Shown piece after piece: positions 54,201 to 62,416 of a DNA stretch of 64,000 bases (positions are counted from its first letter, which is position 1; every line of letters begins with the position of its first letter). The DNA is from an uncultured Bacteroidota bacterium (GTDB taxonomy: Bacteria > Bacteroidota > Bacteroidia > Bacteroidales > F082), in the NCBI GenBank assembly GCA_903891085.1, contig CAITDJ010000104.1, positions 1 to 64,000 of the forward strand, in the 5' to 3' direction. A program made the translations under genes and the position numbers. The notes under the pieces are model-generated. The model made no database searches. It was given only the letters and a program-made list of their open reading frames with translations, and was not told where the DNA came from.

Positions 54201-54603
54201 CGATTCTTCAACCGAGCGCATCAGTCTTTATACCGAATTGGATAATATACAGGAAGAGGAAGCATTGCATGCTTTTACCGAAAGACTAATCGACCGGTTT
54301 GGGCCAATTCCGCGTATGGCCGGAGACCTGTTGAATACCATCAGGTTGCGTTGGATTGCCCGTGAGCTTGGATTCGAAAAAATTGTACTGCGAAACAAAA
54401 CAATGATCGCATATTTTGTTGGTGATCAGGCATCTACATTTTTTCAAAGCAATACTTTCATGCAATTATTGAAATTTGCCCAAATCCATCAAAACAGGTG
54501 TAAATTGAAGGAAACCCCTGAAAAACTATTGCTGTTTGTGAAGGACGTAGCGAACATTAACAATGCATTGGATATATTGCAAAAAATGAAGGAGTTTGCC
54601 TAA
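51238..54603 (+). CDS. mfd: Transcription-repair coupling factor
   Basis: 1121 residues from the TTG at 51238 (MNTISLREIYQKS); 1136 from the ATG at 51193, which I judge less likely because of the promoter at 51215. The N-terminal UvrB-like region has VLFYPSSYKRPYEPEKPDN and QFSIRGGILDVFSF, followed by the CarD-like RNA-polymerase-interaction domain (LSVGDYVSHIDHGIGRFDGM) and translocase motifs: Walker A GDVGFGKTE, DEEQ box IIDEEQKFGV, LTATPIPRTLQFSM, and motif VI QLRGRVGRSNKKAF. The C-terminal TRCF domain follows. It removes RNA polymerase stalled at lesions and recruits UvrA. Complete. Confidence 0.95.
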   Translation: MNTISLREIYQKSNLIAGFAKEIENNKHTLLSGTSGSASAVITSALTELMGGQHLIVCRDKESAAYFYNDLENLYSEREHDFNKKRVLFYPSSYKRPYEPEKPDNTYILSRTEVLSRVTVSARKTIVVTYPEAICEKVVTRRHLSKFSIKLKVNEKVSLDFVSDLLAEYNFERVDFVIEPGQFSIRGGILDVFSFANDHPYRIEFFGDEVETIRSFNPVTQLSLSQMNSIQLLPNVQDRFVFEERESLLNFISDDLTVWMDEPFYFIDRVNVELNKAITAFEKFDAENQQRKPAESFSSGEELWDQILNRRTVEYGSKSAVGAGFIALFHCAPQPYFNKNFELLIDDLRKKNNDQMKVFVLSESIKQIDRLTQILHDLQLSNNSQNIVEFQYINHSLESGFIDNDLKLCCYTDHQIFERYHKYHIRESFAAKEALTIKQLNDLSVGDYVSHIDHGIGRFDGMEIIDNNGKQQEAIRLVYQNDDILYVSIHSLHRISKYSGKEGVEPSLNKLGSNAWNKLKNKAKSRVKDIARDLIKLYAERKHSIGFQFMPDTYLQTELEASFIYEDTPDQIKATSDVKTDMESEAPMDRLICGDVGFGKTEIAIRAAFKAVADSKQVAILVPTTILALQHYKTFTDRLSEFPASVDYLNRFRSPNQQKETLKKLKEGKVDILIGTHRLISKDVEFKDLGLLIIDEEQKFGVSAKEKLKQIKANVDTLTLTATPIPRTLQFSMMGARDLSIINTPPPNRYPVQTELRSFNREVISEAILFEINRGGQVFFVHNRVQNIMDIYAMLMKFVPGIRIGVAHGQMEGHHLEKVMLDFIEGYYDVLLATTIIESGLDISNANTMIINDAQNFGLSDLHQLRGRVGRSNKKAFCYLLAPPLASLPSEAQKRLRAINEFSELGSGFNISLRDLDIRGAGNLLGGEQSGFISDIGYDMFHKILDEAIAELKETEFGDLFPEHSTGKFVKDCVIESDLEILFPSEYIDSSTERISLYTELDNIQEEEALHAFTERLIDRFGPIPRMAGDLLNTIRLRWIARELGFEKIVLRNKTMIAYFVGDQASTFFQSNTFMQLLKFAQIHQNRCKLKETPEKLLLFVKDVANINNALDILQKMKEFA

Positions 54604-54790
54604 GTTTTATGAATAAAATGCCCTTATCACTAATAGCTGAAACGTTCGATATTTTGACAGGTAATAGAATAATAGTCTATAATCGAATCTAATTTCAGAA
54701 TGGATTACTATTTATCAGGTTTTATATTAATATACCATTAATTTGTGCCGGAAAACTCTAATTTGTGTCCTAAATCTATCTTTTAGTTAG

Positions 54791-54798
54791 TACTTTTG
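54791..54798 (+). promoter_or_regulatory. Promoter of lamin-tail cluster
   Basis: TACTTTTG -7 box with TTTG at 54762-54765 (25-bp spacer, long). Two direct repeats TAATTTGTG lie at 54739-54747 and 54759-54767, exactly 20 bp apart (two helix turns), and could be a regulator site. The leader to the ATG at 54837 is about 35 bases. Confidence 0.45.
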
Positions 54799-54836
54799 TC
54801 GAAATATACTTAGTGTAAACTCTTAAAAATCTCAAT

Positions 54837-55922
54837 ATGAAAAAAACTCTACTTTATTTCTTTTTACTTCTGTTTACAATGACAATGAAAGCGCAGACCC
54901 CCACTGATATTTTTTTCTCTGAGTATCTCGAAGGGAGTGGTAACAACAAAGGATTGGAAATCTACAATCCTACAAATCAGAATATTGACCTGAGTAACTA
55001 TTGGGTTCTGCGTTTCAGTAACGGAGGTTCAGCATTTGACGATGGTGGTTCCACACATCTTACAGGTATTCTGGAACCTTATAAAACCTTCCTTCTCATC
55101 AACGGTCAAACGACTTCAACACCCACCTCACCTGCATGCAGCCCAATTTTGCAGGAGATGGCCGATCAACTTGATGGCGTTTATCCAGCACCAACTTACA
55201 TGAATGGCAATGATGCCATCGCGCTTGTTAAAACACCGGGCGGTGTTCCTCCGAATGCCGATATGTCGAACGTTACAGCGGTTGATTTATTTGGACAGAT
55301 TGGTCTTGGAAGTGCGATTGCAGCTGAAACAGGTTGGTCATTTGTTCAGGATAGTACCTTAACCTACAATGGTCCTAACGATGAGCAGGTTACCGGAAAA
55401 GTAATTAATTATATCGTTCAGAAATATGCAACGGATGGTTCATCCTATGGCCCTTTCTGGATGTCGTGGACTTCAGATCATTCATTGATTCGCAAACCAT
55501 CAGTTGTTAAAGGGGTTTTAATTAACCCTAATCCATTCATTGTCACATTGGAATGGGATACAGTCCCGGCAGTATTAGATACAGCCGGATATTACTCTTA
55601 CAAGGATATTTGGACTGAACTTGGTAAACATGCTTGTGTTGCTGATCCGGCCTATTCAAGCATTGATGAAAATACAACTGACTCATGGCTGTCAATTTTT
55701 CCAAACCCGGTTGTTTCTGAGAGCTTCACAATCTCCTCTGATTTTTCGGTAAAGGAAGTGGAAATTGTATCCGTAATTGGTCAGCGTGTTTTTAAACAGG
55801 CTTATACTAACGGACAATTCCAAATAGAAATTGAACCTGTTGAGCTTCAAAAAGGTGTATATCTGGTGAAAGTTAGCACCTTCTCAAAAGATACTGCCGT
55901 AAAGAAAATTCTAGTTAAATAA
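54837..55922 (+). CDS. Lamin-tail-domain protein, T9SS-secreted
   Basis: 361 residues: signal peptide (about 1-20), then a lamin tail domain (about 23-120: IFFSEYLEGSGNNKGLEIYN, NQNIDLSNYWVL), a middle region (about 120-270), and a T9SS type A sorting domain (about 280-361: LSIFPNPVVSESFTIS, GVYLVKVSTFS). Lamin-tail domains in Bacteroidota often occur on secreted nucleases and phosphatases, but no catalytic motif is visible in this one. Genes downstream are a TonB receptor and a PLD-family enzyme, so it may be a surface accessory of a scavenging system. Confidence 0.9.
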   Translation: MKKTLLYFFLLLFTMTMKAQTPTDIFFSEYLEGSGNNKGLEIYNPTNQNIDLSNYWVLRFSNGGSAFDDGGSTHLTGILEPYKTFLLINGQTTSTPTSPACSPILQEMADQLDGVYPAPTYMNGNDAIALVKTPGGVPPNADMSNVTAVDLFGQIGLGSAIAAETGWSFVQDSTLTYNGPNDEQVTGKVINYIVQKYATDGSSYGPFWMSWTSDHSLIRKPSVVKGVLINPNPFIVTLEWDTVPAVLDTAGYYSYKDIWTELGKHACVADPAYSSIDENTTDSWLSIFPNPVVSESFTISSDFSVKEVEIVSVIGQRVFKQAYTNGQFQIEIEPVELQKGVYLVKVSTFSKDTAVKKILVK

Positions 55923-55945
55923 CGTAAGATTTTTATTAATAAACA

Positions 55946-55992
55946 CAACAGGTACCCGGAGATGAACAATATTTATGTTCGGGTACCTGTTG
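55946..55992. promoter_or_regulatory. 13-bp perfect inverted repeat before TonB receptor
   Basis: CAACAGGTACCCG (55946-55958) and CGGGTACCTGTTG (55980-55992) form a 13-bp stem with a 21-base loop, 24 bases after the lamin-tail gene and 20 before the receptor ATG. No T-run follows, so it is an imperfect terminator; a transcript-processing, stabilising or partial-attenuation role between the two genes is possible. Confidence 0.6.
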
Positions 55993-56011
55993 AACTTATA
56001 AAGACGCCTGT

Positions 56012-58804
56012 ATGACACGCAAATTATTAGTTTTCTCCCTTCTTTTTGTTTTAACATTGTCTGTTTTTGCCCAAAAACGACCTGTAAGTGGCATTGTGAT
56101 GGATTCTTCATCGAATGAAACGATTATTGGAGCCAATGTATTATTAAAAGGAACAACCACTGGAACTGTTACAGATGTTGATGGGAAATTTACCCTGGAA
56201 CTCAATGAAGGAAAATACACGCTTCTCATTTCGTTCGTTGGTTATACAACAATTTATAAAGATATTGTAGTTAGCCAAAAACCTCTCCAACTTACTATAC
56301 GACTTAAATCAGAATTATTTTTGGAGGAAGTTGAAGTAGTTGCTGATATAGCGAAAGTGAGAGAAACACCAGTCGCTTTTACAACGATTCTTCCTTCCAA
56401 AATTGAGGAAAGGTTATCGGGACAGGATATACCGATGCTGCTTAATAAAACCCCGGGCGTTTATGCAACCCAACAAGGTGGTGGAGATGGCGATGCCCGC
56501 ATTACAATTCGTGGCTTCAGTCAGCGGAATGTAGCAGTCATGTTAGATGGAATTCCTGTAAATGACATGGAGAATGGCTGGGTATATTGGTCAAACTGGT
56601 TTGGTTTAGAGTCAGTTACAAGAAATATTCAGGTGCAGCGTGGTTTGGGTGCGTCAAAGTTGGCGTTGCCATCAGTTGGTGGTACGATGAATATTATGAC
56701 AAAAGGAATCGAGAATAAACGTCAGATAAGTATCGAACAATCAGTTGATGGTGATGGAAAGCTCACTACCAATTTTGGTCTGACAACAGGTAAACTTAAA
56801 CACGGTTGGGGACTTACTTTAGCCGGCGCTTACAAAACCGGAAACGGTTGGGTAGATCAAACCAATGTAAAAGCATGGTTTTTTTATGCCAAGATTGACA
56901 AGGTTTGGGGCAAGCACGTTACAAGTCTTACCGGATTTGGCGCCCCACAGACGCATAAACAAAGGTCATATAAAAGATCGATTGCTGATTTTGACACAAC
57001 TTATGCAAAAAAAATAGGCATTACTTCAGAGGAATTTCCGGCTATTATCAACAAAGGAATTGGGTATAATGCACATTGGGGATATATCAAGCGTGATGCA
57101 GATGTATGGAACAGTGATCAAACAGCCCGCATTATCGATCCCAACGCCCAGAATGTTGTACTTAACGAAATGGTAAATACATATTTCAAACCACAATTCA
57201 GTTTACGTGATTTGTGGAATGTGAATGATCGATTGTTAATTACCAATATAGCTTATGTTTCACTTGGAACAGGCGGGGGAATGCAACCCCGTAACAGTCT
57301 GAATAATGATAATCTTATCTCACCTACCGATTATGAGAATAATCCGGGAGTATATGCTGAGAATGAAATCGGACAGATTAACTGGCAAAAAATTTATAAC
57401 GAAAACACCAAATTGGTCTGGACAGGTTTTGGCTGGGAAGATCCGATTGAGTTAGCGTATAGCGATAAACTTTATTGTTCAAAAAACTACCTGGTTCAGA
57501 ACAACAACAATCATGTCTGGTATGGATTACTTTCAACTTTTGCTTATAAACTGAATCCCGCAATAAGCTTATCAGGTGGTGTTGATATAAGGTCATATTC
57601 AGCTGAGCATTACAGCGAGATTACTGACTTGCTTGGAGGCGATTATGCCATTGACGAAAGAGACCTGCGAAACAATTATGATGCTGACAGCTCGCTGGCA
57701 ATGAAAAGGGTTGGTGATAAAGTAAATTATTATTACGATGGCCTTGTAAATTGGGGCGGTTTGTTCGGATTGCTCGAATATAAAGTGGGAAAAGTTAGTG
57801 CATTTGTAAATCTGACAAGCTCTGTTAGTGGTTACAAAAAGAAAGACTATTTCGGTAATAATAATTCTGATTGGAAATATAAGCCTGGTTTTACTTTTAA
57901 AACGGGGGCAAATTATAACCTTTCCGAACGCAGTAATGTGTTTTTCAACCTTGGATATCTCTCCAAGACAAAAGACTATAAATATTACTTCTATGGCTTT
58001 ACAGCCAACTTTCAGCCTGATTCAATTACAAAAAATGAAAAGGTTCAGGCACTTGAGTTCGGATATAGTTACAATAGCAGGAAATTCACTGCAAACGTGA
58101 ATACCTATGCAACAAAATGGAAGAATAAACCAAGTAATCAGGTTAGGGGTAATTATTCTAATCCTGTTACCGGTGCTGATGAAGAGACTTATGGAGATAT
58201 TCCTGGCATGGATGCATTGCATCTTGGTGTTGAATTTGATTTTATTTATAAGGTCTTATCAAATCTCGATTTTCAGGGTTTGGTATCAGTTGGAAACTGG
58301 AAATGGGATAAAAAAATTGACAATCTTCAGATGTTTATTAAAAACACCAATGAGCCAGCCAATACGATTAGTTTTGATGCTACTGGTATTCATGTGGGTG
58401 ATGCAGCACAAACCCAATTGGGAGCAAGTCTTAGATTCGAACCATTAAAAGGACTCTACATTGAAGGTGGTGCTACTTTCTTTGACAGATATTATGCCGA
58501 TTTCAATCCGGAGGAATGTACGGATCCGGAAGGGACCCCTGTTGATTCCTGGAGAATGCCATCCTATACCTTAGTAGATTTACATACCGGATACCGTTTT
58601 AAATTGCACGCAATGGACAAACTCAATTTTACCATCAAACTTAATGTGCTTAATTTATTGAACACAACGTATATTTCGGATGCTAAAAACAATGATAGTT
58701 ATATCCAGAATAATCAATATCTCAGTTTTGATGCACGATCAGCCTCTGTATTTATGGGCGCAGGAAGACAAATCAGTGCCTCCTTAAAAATCGTTTTTAA
58801 CTAG
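56012..58804 (+). CDS. TonB-dependent outer-membrane receptor
   Basis: 930 residues: signal peptide (about 1-22), a carboxypeptidase-regulatory-like domain (about 25-105: SGIVMDSSSNETIIGANVLL, TVTDVDGKFTLELNEGKY), plug (about 120-220: TPGVYATQQGGGDGDARITI, FSQRNVAVMLDGIPVND) and a large barrel ending with LNLLN and ASLKIVFN. No STN domain and no adjacent SusD-like gene, so it is not a polysaccharide SusCD pair. It should import a ligand with TonB energy. Its neighbours, both T9SS-exported, suggest the substrate is a product of their action, such as nucleic acid or phosphodiester fragments. This is an inference. Confidence 0.94.
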   Translation: MTRKLLVFSLLFVLTLSVFAQKRPVSGIVMDSSSNETIIGANVLLKGTTTGTVTDVDGKFTLELNEGKYTLLISFVGYTTIYKDIVVSQKPLQLTIRLKSELFLEEVEVVADIAKVRETPVAFTTILPSKIEERLSGQDIPMLLNKTPGVYATQQGGGDGDARITIRGFSQRNVAVMLDGIPVNDMENGWVYWSNWFGLESVTRNIQVQRGLGASKLALPSVGGTMNIMTKGIENKRQISIEQSVDGDGKLTTNFGLTTGKLKHGWGLTLAGAYKTGNGWVDQTNVKAWFFYAKIDKVWGKHVTSLTGFGAPQTHKQRSYKRSIADFDTTYAKKIGITSEEFPAIINKGIGYNAHWGYIKRDADVWNSDQTARIIDPNAQNVVLNEMVNTYFKPQFSLRDLWNVNDRLLITNIAYVSLGTGGGMQPRNSLNNDNLISPTDYENNPGVYAENEIGQINWQKIYNENTKLVWTGFGWEDPIELAYSDKLYCSKNYLVQNNNNHVWYGLLSTFAYKLNPAISLSGGVDIRSYSAEHYSEITDLLGGDYAIDERDLRNNYDADSSLAMKRVGDKVNYYYDGLVNWGGLFGLLEYKVGKVSAFVNLTSSVSGYKKKDYFGNNNSDWKYKPGFTFKTGANYNLSERSNVFFNLGYLSKTKDYKYYFYGFTANFQPDSITKNEKVQALEFGYSYNSRKFTANVNTYATKWKNKPSNQVRGNYSNPVTGADEETYGDIPGMDALHLGVEFDFIYKVLSNLDFQGLVSVGNWKWDKKIDNLQMFIKNTNEPANTISFDATGIHVGDAAQTQLGASLRFEPLKGLYIEGGATFFDRYYADFNPEECTDPEGTPVDSWRMPSYTLVDLHTGYRFKLHAMDKLNFTIKLNVLNLLNTTYISDAKNNDSYIQNNQYLSFDARSASVFMGAGRQISASLKIVFN

Positions 58805-58859
58805 TTATTTATCTAACCTATACGCAATTATTAATAAAATTTAAACAAATGATTTTCTT

Positions 58860-61388
58860 ATGAAAAAGACTTTTATCCTTTTAATAGTATTACTTGGTAT
58901 GACGGCTATGACAAAGTCCCAAAATACAATTCAGGAAGCAAGAAACCTGCCTATGGGTACCGTTGTTACAGTTAAAGGTATTGTAACCAATGGAAGTGAA
59001 TTGGGTATTATCCGTTACTTTCAGGATAATACGGCTGGTATTGCTGCCTATGGATCGTCAGTAAGTGTTTCTAACCGGGGTGATTCTGTTACCATTACCG
59101 GAACGCTGAAAAGTTATAATCAGTTGATTGAACTCGACCCTGTTACCAATGTTACGGTGCGCTCAACCGGTAATCCGGTTCCCGAACCGTTGGTCCTTAC
59201 CCCTAATCAGATCAATGAGTCAACCGAAGCAGAATTGGTTAGAGTGAATAATGTGCAATTTTCAGATGCCGGTATTTTCGCAGGTAATAAAAAATACCAG
59301 TTCACTTCAGGTGGTGAAACCGGGTATATTTATGTCAAAACCGGTCAGACAGATATTGTCGGACAACCCATTCCCAGCGGTTTTGTGACCTTAACTGCCA
59401 TTTGTTCGCAGTTTCACTACAGCGATCCTACCGATGGCTATCAGTTACTCCCTCGTACGATCAACGATATTGAAATGGCTAGTTCTATCTATCTGACCAG
59501 TGTCCTTGAAAACACAAATTTCACACAAACACAACTCGATTTTTATTGGGAAACGAATTTGGCTGGTACCACAGAAATGTATTATGGTTTGTCGGAAGAA
59601 ACCGTTTATACAAGTTTGATTAGTGGTGAAGGTGGATCTATAGAACATAATATTTCTATTACCGGTCTTGAAGCCGGACAGGTTGTCTGGGTACAGGCAT
59701 TTTCGGTAAGTGGCGCTGATACTGCTTTTTCGGGGATAATTCCGTTTGCAACTATCTCTAACTCCAGCGGAGATATGAAAGTGTATTTTAATACAGCTGT
59801 TGATACTTTTTATTCAAATGGTGTGGATGCTATCACCTTGCCTTCTGCAATGGATGATACTTTGATAAGTTATATTAACCGCGCAAAATATACAATTGAT
59901 TTTACCATGTACAACTTCAATAATACCGGAATCAGTAATGTTAGTGCCGCATTGAAAGCTGCTGCAAACAGAGGTTTAACTGTTAGGGTTATCGGATGTG
60001 GGACAACAGCTAATTTGGGAATTGATGAGTTAATGGGTTCAAATGTACATGTACTTGTTGGGCCTTCAGGTTCAAACCGGACCGGCATTATGCACAATAA
60101 ATTCATTTTATTCGATACAGAATCAAGCAATCCGAATGAACCACTTGTATGGACAGGTTCAACCAATTTAACGGATGGCCAGATTAATTTGGATGCAAAT
60201 AATGTAATTATCATCCAGGACCAAAGTCTTGCACGTGCATATAAAATTGAGTTTGAAGAGATGTGGGGATCCAAAACCAGCACCCCAAGCGCAGTCAATA
60301 GCCGTTTTGGTTTCACAAAAAAGAACAACACGCCTCATAACTTTGTCATCGATGGTAAAGTGGTTGAATGTTACTTTAGCCCAACTGATGGTGTTAATTC
60401 AAGGATTGTTCAAACAATTAACACTGCCAACCACGATCTGAGCATTGCTACCATGCTGATGACACGTACTGAGATGGCAGATGCAATTGCAGCAAGATCA
60501 GTCGCAGGTGCAGCTGTCAATGTGATTACCAATGTAGAAGGTAATAATTCAGATGCCGTGAATACAATTTTAACAGCTGCTTTGGGAACACATTATACCT
60601 TCGATAATGTTTTGAATGGTATTCTCCATCATAAATATATGGTTGTTGATCAGAATGCTCCAGCTTCAGATCCAATGGCTTTCACCGGTTCACATAACTG
60701 GAGTGCTGCTGCTGATAATGATAATGATGAGAATACACTCATCATTCACGATGCAACCATTGCAAATCTTTATTATCAGAATTTTGTAAGCAGATTTGTT
60801 GAAAACAATGGTGTTCTCTTCGAATTGACCGGTCCACCTACCGCAGTAAATGATCTGGCCCAAACCCAGATTGATGAATCTGTTACTGTTGCAGTTCTTG
60901 CAAACGACGAAATTCAGGCTCCTGTTACTGTTAGCATCGAAACACAGTCTGCTTTTGGTTCTGCTTACATTCCGTTTAACAATCCAAATGTGATCAGCTA
61001 TATGCCAAATGCAGCGTATCAGGGCAATGATACAATTACCTATAAAATTGCCTATCAGGCTTCACCTGACTTATTCTCTATCGGTAAAATATATCTTACA
61101 GTTGGGTATGCTGGTGTTGGTGAATTTTCAGTTAATAACAGACTTACCATTTTCCCAAATCCAGCACAAAATGGCAATATTTCTGCTTCGTGTTTCATTA
61201 CTAAAGCAGATAAAGGAACAATGCAACTTGTTGATATTACCGGAAAACGCATTTTTGAAGATAATGTCAAGCTTACAGTTGGCGAAAATATTTTCAACTA
61301 TTCAACACAAAGTTTATCAAAAGGAACTTATTTTCTCAGGTTAACTACAACAAATACAATCTGGTATCAAAAATTGATAATCAACTAA
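58860..61388 (+). CDS. Two-HKD phospholipase D-family protein, T9SS-secreted
   Basis: 842 residues: signal peptide (about 1-21), an OB-fold-like N-terminal region (about 25-200, ARNLPMGTVVTVKGIVTNGS, YGSSVSVSNRGDSVTITGT) similar to the OB regions of Bacteroidota secreted nucleases, a beta-sandwich, then a PLD domain (about 310-660). The two HxK-x4-D motifs are HNKFILFD and HHKYMVVD, each followed by Asn/Ser blocks (TGSTNLTDGQ, TGSHNWSAAAD). The C-terminal 80 residues form a T9SS type A sorting domain (LTIFPNPAQNGNISAS, GTYFLRLTTT). The two HKD motifs make a single active site cleaving phosphodiester bonds; nuclease or phospholipase activity cannot be told apart here. Confidence 0.92.
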   Translation: MKKTFILLIVLLGMTAMTKSQNTIQEARNLPMGTVVTVKGIVTNGSELGIIRYFQDNTAGIAAYGSSVSVSNRGDSVTITGTLKSYNQLIELDPVTNVTVRSTGNPVPEPLVLTPNQINESTEAELVRVNNVQFSDAGIFAGNKKYQFTSGGETGYIYVKTGQTDIVGQPIPSGFVTLTAICSQFHYSDPTDGYQLLPRTINDIEMASSIYLTSVLENTNFTQTQLDFYWETNLAGTTEMYYGLSEETVYTSLISGEGGSIEHNISITGLEAGQVVWVQAFSVSGADTAFSGIIPFATISNSSGDMKVYFNTAVDTFYSNGVDAITLPSAMDDTLISYINRAKYTIDFTMYNFNNTGISNVSAALKAAANRGLTVRVIGCGTTANLGIDELMGSNVHVLVGPSGSNRTGIMHNKFILFDTESSNPNEPLVWTGSTNLTDGQINLDANNVIIIQDQSLARAYKIEFEEMWGSKTSTPSAVNSRFGFTKKNNTPHNFVIDGKVVECYFSPTDGVNSRIVQTINTANHDLSIATMLMTRTEMADAIAARSVAGAAVNVITNVEGNNSDAVNTILTAALGTHYTFDNVLNGILHHKYMVVDQNAPASDPMAFTGSHNWSAAADNDNDENTLIIHDATIANLYYQNFVSRFVENNGVLFELTGPPTAVNDLAQTQIDESVTVAVLANDEIQAPVTVSIETQSAFGSAYIPFNNPNVISYMPNAAYQGNDTITYKIAYQASPDLFSIGKIYLTVGYAGVGEFSVNNRLTIFPNPAQNGNISASCFITKADKGTMQLVDITGKRIFEDNVKLTVGENIFNYSTQSLSKGTYFLRLTTTNTIWYQKLIIN

Positions 61389-61423
61389 GGGATACCTTGT
61401 ATCTCTAGCTTCTTTAATATTGA

Positions 61424-61458
61424 AAACGGCTTTCATAACCTTGGAAGCCGTTTTTTTT
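61424..61458 (+). terminator. Terminator of the PLD cluster
   Basis: Stem AAAACGGCTT (61424-61433) pairs with AAGCCGTTTT (61445-61454), with one mismatch toward the loop, and runs into eight T residues. It is a classic Rho-independent terminator. Confidence 0.88.
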
Positions 61459-61516
61459 ATTCTTATAAAGACATGGTTAATCTTCGTTAAAAAACGAAAT
61501 AAATCACTTTTAATCA

Positions 61517-61524
61517 TATTTTTG
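61517..61524 (+). promoter_or_regulatory. Promoter of GT2 gene
   Basis: TATTTTTG -7 box about 30 bases before the start region of the glycosyltransferase gene. Confidence 0.4.
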
Positions 61525-61553
61525 CAATTCATTTAAAATGCAGTTCCAACAAA

Positions 61554-62303
61554 ATGCCTGAACCGATGTCTGACAGTCTTGTAATTATCCCAACTTACAA
61601 CGAAAAAGAGAATATTGAGAATATAATCAATACAGTTATTGGACTTAGTAAACAGTTTGATATACTGATTGTTGAGGATAATAGTCCGGATGGAACTGCT
61701 GACATAGTCAAATCATTGATAAAGAAATATCCTGATCAACTTTTTATTGAAGAACGAAAAGGAAAACTTGGCTTAGGCACAGCATATATTCATGGATTCA
61801 GATGGGCATTACAACGAAATTACCAGTATGTTTTTGAGATGGATGCCGATTTTTCACACAATCCACATGATTTACTCAAACTCTATGAGGCAGCTGTAAA
61901 AGGCGGCGATCTGGTTGTCGGATCACGTTATATTACGGGCGTAAATGTCGTAAACTGGCCCATGGGTCGTGTATTGATGTCCTATTACGCTTCGGCTTAC
62001 GTGCGTTTTATCACCCGGATGAAAGTGCGTGACACTACTGCAGGTTTTGTTTGTTACAGACGCAAACTCCTGGAAACTATTGATTTGGAGCGCATCAAAT
62101 TTGTCGGCTATGCCTTCCAGATTGAGATGAAATATACAGCATGGAAATTGGGATTCAATGTGAAAGAAGTGCCGATTATTTTCACTGACCGGACTGAAGG
62201 GACATCGAAAATGAACAAGGGTATTTTCAAGGAAGCTATATTGGGTGTAATCTCCTTGAGGTGGCGAAGCATTATCGGACGAATAAAACCAATCAGCAGT
62301 TAA
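61554..62303 (+). CDS. GT2 glycosyltransferase, dolichol-phosphate-mannose-synthase-like
   Basis: 249 residues (245 from an alternative ATG at 61566). GT-A fold: LVIIPTYNEKENIENII, VEDNSPDGTADIV, KLGLGTAYIHGFRWAL, the metal-binding DAD in EMDADFSHNP, then VVGSRYITG and the lipid-proximal end IFTDRTEGTSKMNKG. This is the polyprenol monophosphomannose synthase family, which moves a sugar from a nucleotide to polyprenyl phosphate for envelope glycosylation or lipid modification. No membrane helix is present. The donor sugar is not certain. Confidence 0.93.
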   Translation: MPEPMSDSLVIIPTYNEKENIENIINTVIGLSKQFDILIVEDNSPDGTADIVKSLIKKYPDQLFIEERKGKLGLGTAYIHGFRWALQRNYQYVFEMDADFSHNPHDLLKLYEAAVKGGDLVVGSRYITGVNVVNWPMGRVLMSYYASAYVRFITRMKVRDTTAGFVCYRRKLLETIDLERIKFVGYAFQIEMKYTAWKLGFNVKEVPIIFTDRTEGTSKMNKGIFKEAILGVISLRWRSIIGRIKPISS

Positions 62304-62416
62304 TCTTTTTGTTGATAATTTGCTTTTGAATAATTAGATATTGTTATATGTTGCTTTATTCATCTGCTATTTTGTGCACCTTGCTATACTAAGTCGTTCA
62401 ATCTAATAAAAAAACC

